From assembly GCA_026770585.1 (NCBI GenBank), contig MU646324.1:1037119-1048263 (forward strand): 11,145 bases of DNA. The letters are read 5' to 3'. The notes beneath the pieces were generated by a model, which did no database searches, had not been told where the DNA came from, and saw only the letters and a list, made by a program, of their open reading frames with translations. This document shows, piece after piece, positions 6,706 through 11,145 of the stretch. Source of the stretch: Baffinella frigidus. Taxonomy: Eukaryota > Cryptophyceae > Cryptomonadales > Baffinellaceae. Numbering within the stretch: the stretch's first letter is position 1; every line of letters starts with the position of its first letter. Made by a program: the position numbers and the translations under genes.

Positions 6706-6824
6706 CAGGGGTGCCTCGCTCATGAGAACCCCCCCCCCCCCTAGGATCACCATAGGGCCCTAGGCATAGGCCTACTGTAGGGCCATAGGGGGGGGGGCGG
6801 TGTCTTGTGAGCGAGGTAGCCCTG
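6706..6824. mobile_element. Family A MITE-like element, copy 5, flanked by TA
   Basis: Variant TIRs (GGTGCCTCGCTCATGAGAA and TCTTGTGAGCGAGGTAGCCC), a typical core, TA both sides. Lies in the intron between candidate plus exons 6426 and 7053. Confidence 0.88.
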
Positions 6825-6980
6825 TAGTTCGCGACCCTGCCGAACCCCCCTCTTGGACGCAACGCCCCAGGTCCTGATCTCCTTTATGGTCCTTATGGTC
6901 CTCCCTTATTTTCCTCTTAATCCTTTTCATAAATTCATTTCTGAGAGCCCCGAGTTTGGTGGCATGGTACACTGTTGGGT

Positions 6981-7050
6981 CAAGGCCTGCACCCTAAATC
7001 CAACACCCCCGACGCCAAGGCCTGAACCCTAAACCCGACCCCCCCGACGC
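6981..7050 (+). repeat. Two tandem 35-bp units containing CCCTAAA
   Basis: CAAGGCCTGCACCCTAAATC compared with CAAGGCCTGAACCCTAAACC, each ending CCCCCGACGC. The second unit runs straight into the AG acceptor of the candidate exon at 7053. Confidence 0.85.
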
Positions 7051-7052
7051 AG

Positions 7053-7104
7053 CTCTGGAACTCTCCGGATGGCGAGTCATGCTGCGGCATCTCCTACTAC
7101 CCCG
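7053..7104 (+). CDS. Candidate plus-strand exon, CC-containing
   Basis: Lies between CCCTAAACCCGA-C-rich-CGACGCAG and donor CCCG|GTTAAC, with an in-frame TAA in the donor. It codes LWNSPDGESCCGISYYP with high G/C third positions. The telomere-like repeat sits directly upstream of the acceptor, as it does for exon 7 of the minus-strand gene and for the exon at 10926-11029. Confidence 0.5.
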
Positions 7105-7111
7105 GTTAACG

Positions 7112-7267
7112 ACCTCCAGGGGGGTTGGGGGGGTTGCAGCCAGGAGCTGTGAGCAAAAGTCGTGAGAGCCCAGGAGTCGGAGCGGTCACCTCCAGGGGGG
7201 TTGTGGAATTTGCAGCCAGGAGGTGTGAGCAAAGTCGTGAGAGCCAAAGAAAAGAGTCGGGGCGGTC
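7112..7267 (+). repeat. Two tandem units of 76 and 80 bp
   Basis: Each unit starts ACCTCCAGGGGGGTTG, contains TGCAGCCAGGAG and GTGAGCAAA, and ends GCGGTC. Frames through it on both strands are shadows. It would lie at the start of an intron of the plus-strand gene. Confidence 0.85.
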
Positions 7268-7317
7268 GCGGAGTTGTCCGTGGAAGATTGAACAAGAAAA
7301 ACTGCAATGCGGGGTGC

Positions 7318-7385
7318 AAATCTTCTGAGAATCTGGGTTCAGCTCCAACGTAGCCCCTGCTCGCACACACCAGGTGCAAATCTAT
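7318..7385 (-). repeat. Inverted copy of the repeat at 6488-6603
   Basis: On the minus strand it reads GATTTGCACCTGGTGTGTGC, GAGCAGGGGCTACGTTGGAG and CCCAGATTCTCAGAAGATTT. Confidence 0.75.
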
Positions 7386-7395
7386 GAAGAATCCG

Positions 7396-7498
7396 TCCCT
7401 TGAGTGGCCAGTAGGCGCGTACGCCCTGCTGTAGGGCCCTAGGACCTGCCTAGGACCTCCTGGCAGTCGAATTCGACTGCCTCGCCACTTGAGGGATA
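7396..7498. mobile_element. Family B inverted-repeat element, copy 2
   Basis: Ends TCCCTTGAGTGGC and GCCACTTGAGGGATA. The interior carries the CTGTAGGGCCCTAGGACC core and a perfect palindrome GGCAGTCGAATTCGACTGCC (7462-7481) at the place where copy 1 has a different but also perfect palindrome. A family A element starts at its terminal TA. Confidence 0.72.
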
Positions 7499-7613
7499 GG
7501 GGTACCTCGCTCATAAGAAACGCCCACCTCCCTAGGATCGCCATAGGGCCCTAGGCACAGGCCTACTGTAGGGTCCTAGGGCCGGTTAGTTTCTTATGAG
7601 CGAGGTACCCCTG
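7499..7613. mobile_element. Family A MITE-like element, copy 6 (ends eroded)
   Basis: The left end lacks CA (TA-GGGGTACC). The right end reads CCCCTGCAG instead of CCCCTGTAG. It is inserted at the end of the family B element. Confidence 0.88.
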
Positions 7614-7616
7614 CAG

Positions 7617-7654
7617 GGTGCAGGAACAAGACGACAGACTGTCTATCGCCGTAG
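7617..7654 (+). CDS. Possible terminal plus-strand exon after a MITE-derived acceptor
   Basis: Completes the single base left by exon 7053-7104 and codes GCRNKTTDCLSP then TAG. This would give a Cys-rich C-terminus with an NKT sequon. The acceptor CCCCTGCAG is the mutated right end of the palindromic element at 7499-7613. A second frame from the next CAG reads EQDDRLSIAVGHDIPRL and is also protein-like, so this call is tentative. Confidence 0.28.
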
Positions 7655-7691
7655 GCCACGACATCCCGAGACTGAAGTTGCCTCAGTGTTA

Positions 7692-7808
7692 CAGGGGTAC
7701 CTCGCTCATAAGAAACTGCCCCCCCCCTAGGGCCACCGTAGGGCCCTAGGCATGGTCCTACTGTAGGGTCCTAGGGGGTGGTTGTTTCTTATGAGCGAGG
7801 TACCCCTG
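7692..7808. mobile_element. Family A MITE-like element, copy 7, flanked by TA
   Basis: Both TIRs intact, 117 bp, TTA on the left and TAA on the right. A good representative of the consensus. Confidence 0.93.
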
Positions 7809-7810
7809 TA

Positions 7811-8100
7811 AGGGTTTAGTGTTCAAGGGCGACGTGACTCTCGCCTCCTTACCACTTTCGCCAAGAATACCAGGCCACACAGCGGGCTACGAAGGTATTT
7901 TCTGGCCGGATTTAAGCGACTTTCCGTTGCCTTATCCGTAGGAACCCACCCACCTATGTCCCTACGGTATTGCCTGCCGTAGGGTCTATGGATTAATCCA
8001 CTTCCGGGTCATTCAATAAATTGTTATATTCTGCTCTTCCCGAGTTGACTTGGAGGTACAGCCCTTACTCGAAGTTAAGGTCACACCATTTTGAGACAGT
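7811..8100. other. Non-coding interval with small hairpins
   Basis: Contains CCCTACGG-9 nt-CCGTAGGG (about 7962-7987) and the palindrome TGGATTAATCCA just after it. No exon was recognised. The frame across 8021-8416 begins only at TTG and is AT-rich. Confidence 0.45.
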
Positions 8101-8200
8101 CAGTGTGCGGACCTTGAATAATCAAGATCGACAGAAACAAGTGAGTGCGGACCTTAAACAATTTCCACAGAAAACGAGTGTGTGGACCTTAAATGTGGAC
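8101..8200 (+). repeat. Degenerate tandem repeat, about 38 bp period
   Basis: Three starts of GTGNGTGCGGACCTTRAA at about 8103, 8141 and 8178, with CAGAAAAC-like linkers. It gives a false open frame. Confidence 0.7.
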
Positions 8201-8211
8201 CATAAAATATC

Positions 8212-8321
8212 GGTGGAAAAAAGTGCCCTCTTCCATTTTTTTGGTCGAAAAAGTGCCCTTTTCGGCACTTTTTCTACCTTTTTCGACGCGAAAATTGGGA
8301 AATGTTGGTACTTTTTCGACC
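8212..8321. repeat. Nested hairpin of AAAAAGTGCC words
   Basis: Arms GGTCGAAAAAGTGCC (8243-8257) and GGCACTTTTTCTACC (8264-8278) pair with one mismatch around a 6-nt loop. Outer words GGTGGAAAAAAGTGCC (8212) and GGTACTTTTTCGACC (8307-8321) can pair as well. Confidence 0.7.
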
Positions 8322-8358
8322 CAAAAATTCGCCAGCTCCCCAGCAACGGTCCTAGTAC

Positions 8359-8497
8359 CCACTTAGCAGCCACCGAGGTCTTCACGGATGCAGTCCATCT
8401 AAACGATGTGTGCTAGAATCTTATCCATTGCTATGGATTCCAACCGGAATTTCCCCCGAGAATCAGGGGGGAAATATCTTCGGTCGCTGCTAAGTGG
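8359..8497. mobile_element. Candidate inverted-repeat element, 139 bp
   Basis: Perfect 12-bp ends CCACTTAGCAGC and GCTGCTAAGTGG. An internal hairpin TTTCCCCC/GGGGGGAAA lies at about 8450-8474. Single copy here. Confidence 0.42.
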
Positions 8498-8669
8498 AGT
8501 GTAGAGTTAGCAGAACGTGAAGAGATCAACCTGGTCTGCCCTTCTTGAAAGGACAGCAGATGCCCTCTAATCCTGGCCACCTTGGCCACTTATGGCGACG
8601 CGTGGACCCTACTAAGTGGTGGACCGCACTAAATAGATCCCTCTCACTTCTCAGCCCCCCGCGCGCCCT

Positions 8670-8732
8670 TTAGGTCCTTAATGTTTTAATTTCTCCAACA
8701 TGGCCCACCGACACGCCCTTCCGTAGAAAGGA
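8670..8732. repeat. Dispersed repeat, copy 1 (copy 2 at 10191-10260)
   Basis: Both copies contain GTTTTAATTTCTCC, CAACATGGCCCACCGACACG and CCCTTCCGTAGAAAGGATCT, then GCA, and diverge outside. On the minus strand both begin right after a TGCAG. Copy 2 is absent from the sister duplicate at 10845-10975, so it is probably an insertion. Confidence 0.85.
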
Positions 8733-8810
8733 TCTGCAGAGAAAGCATTTTTTGCTTTCGGATGGCATTTAGCTCTCCAGTGCAGAAGCTCGTGAAGACC
8801 CCCGCTCGTT

Positions 8811-8865
8811 CTCCGGAACCAAAGAACTCGAGTGCTGGGAGCACATCGAGTGTTTGGTTCCGGAG
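8811..8865. repeat. Stem-loop with a 13-bp perfect stem
   Basis: CTCCGGAACCAAA pairs with TTTGGTTCCGGAG. An inner stem ACTCGA/TCGAGT-like continues with a bulge. No poly-T or gene end is nearby, so this is not called a terminator. Confidence 0.6.
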
Positions 8866-9035
8866 GTTCCTGAGATACCACGGTCGGTGGAACGGTGAGA
8901 CCTCATTAGTCAACCACCGAGGCTCGGCACCTGTCCGACCGAGGCTCACCAACGGGGATCGGCCTCGGGCGTTGCGATAACCTTCGGAACCAATCACTCG
9001 AGGACTTGTGTCATGCAAAAAGCTAGTGCCAGTGA

Positions 9036-9160
9036 GGTACTAGCAGCCTACGGATTACTTACGGTGGGACCCCCCCCTTCCTACGACTTTGACACAAAAA
9101 GGACTTGAAAAGTTATCAAGGGGGGCTCCTACCATAGGCAATCCGTAGGTCGTAAGTACC
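9036..9160. mobile_element. Imperfect palindromic element, 125 bp
   Basis: Left GGTACT-CCTACGGATT and right AATCCGTAGG-AGTACC. Arms match over about 40 bp with several mismatches (including C7 and G6 runs). The middle is AT-rich. It resembles families A and B in its CCTACGG words. Confidence 0.55.
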
Positions 9161-9214
9161 TGGCGTTAGCTTGCGGCATTATGTGAATCCGTGATTCGCT
9201 TGACAGCTGCCGCG

Positions 9215-9320
9215 CTTCTTCTTTTTTCTTTTCTTTTTTTTTCTTCTCCTTCTTTATTGCTCTCGATACAGGTCCTAGATAGGCCCCTGAGTCTTGAGTT
9301 AAGTGACACAACAGTCTATG
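9215..9320 (-). repeat. SINE-like repeat on minus strand with long purine tail
   Basis: Read on the minus strand: CATAGACTGTTGTGTCACTT, AACTCAAGACTCAGGGGCCT, ATCTAGGACCTGTATCGAGA and GCAATAAAGAAGGAG, then GAA/A-rich to about 9215. Same layout as 3731-3815. Confidence 0.7.
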
Positions 9321-9411
9321 AGCCTCAAGGAGCGAGCCCGCCTCGGGAACGAAGCACCTTTCTTTGAAGTTGTTCATCTGGCGCGCAGTACCGTGTAGCG
9401 CACCTCTTCTA

Positions 9412-9577
9412 CAGGGGTACCTCGCTCATAAGAAAGCGCCCCCCCCCTAGGACCCTACAGTAAACCATATACCCTAAATCCTGAAGCCTAAACTCTATAC
9501 CTTTAACCCCAAACCCCAAACCCTAAACCCTAAACCCTAAACCCCAAACCCGGTTTCTTATGAGCGAGGTACCCCTG
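9412..9577. mobile_element. Family A MITE-like element, copy 8, with telomere-like DNA inside
   Basis: Both outer TIRs and flanking TA are intact, and the left arm runs to CCTAGGACCCTACAGTA. The right arm core is replaced by about 85 bp of degenerate then regular CCCTAAA/CCCCAAA (9466-9551), so the element is 166 bp instead of 117. Confidence 0.9.
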
Positions 9578-9606
9578 TAGAGCCGTTGCCAGTGGGATCT
9601 GGCCGA

Positions 9607-9632
9607 AAAATGGAGAGCTAGGAATACACTAG
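9607..9632 (+). repeat. Short repeat, copy 1 (copy 2 at 9832-9859)
   Basis: AAAATGGAGAGCTAGGAATA compared with AAAATGGAGAGCGAGGAATA. The second copy is followed by TAGTGGTGGTCCAG, which recurs to the right of MITE copy 9. Confidence 0.7.
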
Positions 9633-9888
9633 TGCGTCCGACGAGTACCATCGAAGGCTACCAACCAGTCTTTAAGCACCAGCGAAGGCTACCAATCCGT
9701 TTGTAATACCAACAACCTGGTAGTTTGGGCCAGTTTGTTTGTTTAAAAACGGGACAACCTACCCACACACCAGCCAGATTTAGTTTTCGAAACTGAATCT
9801 GTACTTCGAACATGTTTGATTTGCTGCTGTAAAAAAATGGAGAGCGAGGAATACATGTAGTGGTGGTCCAGGAAAGACATGGGAGAGC

Positions 9889-9920
9889 AGATGCGCACAA
9901 GACACGGCGTGCGCAGACGT
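9889..9920 (+). repeat. 32-bp direct repeat, left copy (right copy 10087-10118)
   Basis: AGATGCGCACAAGACACGGC plus a further 12 bases are identical in both copies, which exactly bracket the inverted-repeat element at 9923-10084. A partial third copy (AGATGAGCACAAGACAAGGC) is at 10513-10534. Confidence 0.93.
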
Positions 9921-9922
9921 TG

Positions 9923-10084
9923 ATAGGGTGACGGCCTGAAAATGGGGTAGTTCGGCCTACGGCATTGCCTAGGACCTCCCACCGTAGGCCGAAACTTTTT
10001 GGTCCTAGGACCCCTCGGCCTGCTGTAGGAGGCCCTAGGCAATGTCGTATGCCTAACTACCCCATTTTCAGGCCGTTACCCTAT
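9923..10084. mobile_element. Family C inverted-repeat element between perfect direct repeats
   Basis: Ends ATAGGGTGACGGCCTGAAAA and, inverted, ATAGGGTAACGGCCTGAAAA (1 mismatch in 30). The interior carries GGCCTACGG, GGTCCTAGGACC and CTGTAGGAGGCCCTAGG, related to the core of families A and B. Confidence 0.85.
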
Positions 10085-10121
10085 TAAGATGCGCACAAGA
10101 CACGGCGTGCGCAGACGTACA

Positions 10122-10186
10122 CGCAGCAGTCAGACTCCTCCCAGACCGATGCTTCCTTTACTCCGCCCCCCCCCGCCTACACACAG
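10122..10186. repeat. Left copy of a duplicated intron/exon segment (right copy 10845-10915)
   Basis: CTCCTCCCAGACCGATG, CCTTTACTCC, a C-run and CTACACACA occur in both copies. Together with the exon fragments at 10280-10329 and 10926-10975 this is one duplicated block. Confidence 0.85.
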
Positions 10187-10279
10187 GTCCTTGAGGTCCT
10201 TTAGGTTTTAATTTCTCCCAACATGGCCCACCGACACGCCCTTCCGTAGAAAGGATCTGCACAAGACCCCCTCACTCAC

Positions 10280-10329
10280 GCGTCCTTCTTGTACTTGAAC
10301 CGATCCAGCACCCCTGCTGAGCCCTCGTG
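10280..10329 (-). pseudogene. Partial duplicate of the exon at 10926-11029
   Basis: It has the same VLDRFKYKKDA end and the same GTGAGT donor (10274-10279). Homology stops at the TA where a family A element (10332-10447) is inserted, so this copy is broken by the element or ends beside it. The intron side has also gained a dispersed repeat (about 10191-10260) that the other copy lacks. Confidence 0.55.
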
Positions 10330-10331
10330 TA

Positions 10332-10447
10332 CAGGGGTACCTCGCTCATAAGAAACCGCCGCACCATAGGACCCTGCAGTAGGACCATGCCAGGGTCCTA
10401 TGGTGGTCCTGGGGGGGGGGCAGTTTCTTATGAGCGAGGTACCCCTG
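10332..10447. mobile_element. Family A MITE-like element, copy 9, flanked by TA
   Basis: 116 bp with intact TIRs. It lies at the edge of the duplicated exon fragment. The unoccupied-looking relative of its right flank is at 9858-9872. Confidence 0.93.
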
Positions 10448-10535
10448 TAGTGGTGGCCCAGCTGCCCAGACCTCGCGCAAAAGTCCACTTCAGCGAGACG
10501 AGACGGGAGAGCAGATGAGCACAAGACAAGGCGTA

Positions 10536-10775
10536 CAGGGGTACCTCGCGCATAAGAAACGCCCAACCCCCTAGGATCACCATATGGCCCTAGCTAGGCA
10601 TAGCCCTACAGGGGTACCTCGCTCATAAGAAACTGCCCCCCCCCTAGGACCACCGTAGGGCCCTAGGCATGGGCCTACTGTAGGGTCCTAGGGGGGGGCG
10701 GTTTCTTATGAGCGAGGTACCCCTGTACCGTAGGGTCCTAGGGGGGCGCGGTTTCTTGTTTGCGAGGTACCCCTG
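10536..10775. mobile_element. Family A MITE-like element, copy 10, split by copy 11
   Basis: Left half 10536-10606 (to GCATAGCCC), right half 10728-10775 (from CCGTAGGGTCC). Removing 10609-10725 and one TA restores a normal-length palindromic element. The right TIR is mutated (TTGTTTGCGAGG). Confidence 0.88.
10609..10725. mobile_element. Family A MITE-like element, copy 11, nested in copy 10
   Basis: 117 bp, perfect TIRs, TA at 10607-10608 and 10726-10727. The nested position shows that the family duplicates TA on insertion. Confidence 0.95.
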
Positions 10776-10848
10776 CACGACCGCCACAGGGCCCTAGGCA
10801 TAGGCCTACGGTAGGGTCCTAGGGGGAGGCGTTTCCCCCCCTCGTGCA
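10774..10848. repeat. Family A-type core inside different ends (partial copy 12)
   Basis: Core CCACAGGGCCCTAGGCATAG / GGCCTACGGTAGGGTCCTAG without the family A TIR. It is instead bracketed by TGCACGA and TCGTGCA. Confidence 0.75.
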
Positions 10849-10925
10849 TGCAGCAGCCCAACTCCTCCCAGACCGATGTTTCCCTTTACTCCACCCCCCC
10901 CCGTCTACACACACGCCCCACTCAC

Positions 10926-11029
10926 GCGTCCTTCTTGTACTTGAAGCGATCCAGCACCCCTGCTGACCCTTCGTCGCCCTTGCCCCCCTTCCCGGTTCTT
11001 GCGTCGTCCGCGTTGTGCTCGCGTTGCGC
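10926..11029 (-). CDS. Exon of an unrecognised charged protein
   Basis: Bounded by CCGCAACCAG on the 5' side, directly after a telomere-like (CCCTACA)n tract, and by donor GACGC|GTGAGT. It codes AQREHNADDARTGKGGKG and then VLDRFKYKKDA. It starts in phase 0 and ends in phase 2. The last 16 or so codons are repeated at 10280-10329 with three changes, all synonymous (GAA/GAG, GGG/GGC, CGC/CGG), before the copies diverge. This is strong evidence that the frame was translated. The rest of the gene lies outside or is not visible. Confidence 0.5.
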
Positions 11030-11040
11030 CTGGTTGCGGG

Positions 11041-11145
11041 TTTAGTGTTTAGGGTGTAGGGTGTAGGGTGTAGGGTGTAGGGTGTAGGGTGCAGGGTGTA
11101 GGATGTAGGGTGTAGGGTGCAGGGTGTAGGATGTAGGGTGTAGGG
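11041..11145. repeat. Telomere-variant array with 28-bp higher-order unit, runs off the window
   Basis: 15 heptamers: TTTAGTG, TTTAGGG, then TGTAGGG types. From 11076 the order TGTAGGG, TGTAGGG, TGCAGGG, TGTAGGA repeats (11076-11103, 11104-11131) and starts again. On the minus strand it ends about 12 bp before the acceptor of exon 10926-11029. Confidence 0.93.

Noticed and set aside
7077-7544. 155-codon minus-strand frame
   Set aside because: Built from a tandem repeat, a dispersed repeat, a family B element and part of a MITE.
8021-8416. 131-codon plus-strand frame
   Set aside because: Starts only at TTG, is AT-rich and is made of tandem repeats and hairpin arms, with no G/C third-position bias seen in the real exons.
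8811-8865. Rho-independent terminator
   Set aside because: No T-run, no bacterial gene upstream and a eukaryotic context.
10276-10566. 96-codon minus-strand frame ending VLDRFKYKKDA
   Set aside because: Most of it is read through MITE copy 9. Only the final exon fragment is genuine.
1-10848. CRISPR array
   Set aside because: The repeats are irregularly spaced, palindromic, differ in sequence and are flanked by TA; there are no cas genes and the host is eukaryotic.

Overview
This window looks like nuclear DNA of an intron-rich eukaryote, most likely a protist or alga, and not a bacterium, phage or organelle. The reasons are: (1) plant/algal-type telomere heptamers (TTTAGGG/CCCTAAA and variants) at many internal sites; (2) coding segments with strong G/C third positions that can only be read through by joining GT-AG introns; (3) a very high density of small palindromic transposon-like elements. 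Short peptides read through the main repeat (for example YERGTPV, GTSLIRN) remind me of contaminant-like strings in predicted proteins of cryptophyte algae. That is a memory-based hint only.

Left half, minus strand, 5439 down to 394: I can assemble one complete gene of eight exons. All junctions are GT-AG, every acceptor is CAG, and all seven junction phases agree. The result is an ATG-to-TAA reading frame of 416 codons. The product would be a secreted or membrane-anchored protein: an N-terminal signal peptide, a helical segment, an eight-cysteine region encoded by exons 3-5, a Tyr/Pro/Gly-rich low-complexity region and a basic CKC-containing C-terminus. I do not recognise the family. No single open frame in the window shows this gene; the longest uninterrupted frame (4677-5294, minus) is mostly an out-of-frame shadow of exons 2 and 3. 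Its introns are full of repeats: palindromic elements, telomere-like tracts, a duplicated piece of exon 6, SINE-like copies and a heat-shock-element-like array.

Middle, 5440-7655: a divergent plus-strand gene is suggested by short exons at 5914-6041, 6426-6473, 7053-7104 and possibly 7617-7654. Their phases are compatible, but the support is weaker than for the minus-strand gene. Right part, 7656-11145: mostly repeats, plus a minus-strand exon (10926-11029) whose end is duplicated at 10280-10329 with only synonymous differences across the shared codons up to its edge.

The dominant mobile feature is a palindromic MITE-like element of about 117 bp (called family A here), with termini CAGGGGTACCTCGCTCATAA and flanking TA dinucleotides. 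There are about twelve full, broken or partial copies. One copy is nested inside another, and one has part of its interior replaced by telomere-like DNA. At least five other inverted-repeat elements are present. Several share the same CCCTA/GTAGGG/CCTAGG core inside different ends. No rRNA, tRNA, CRISPR array, prokaryotic operon or autonomous transposase gene was seen.
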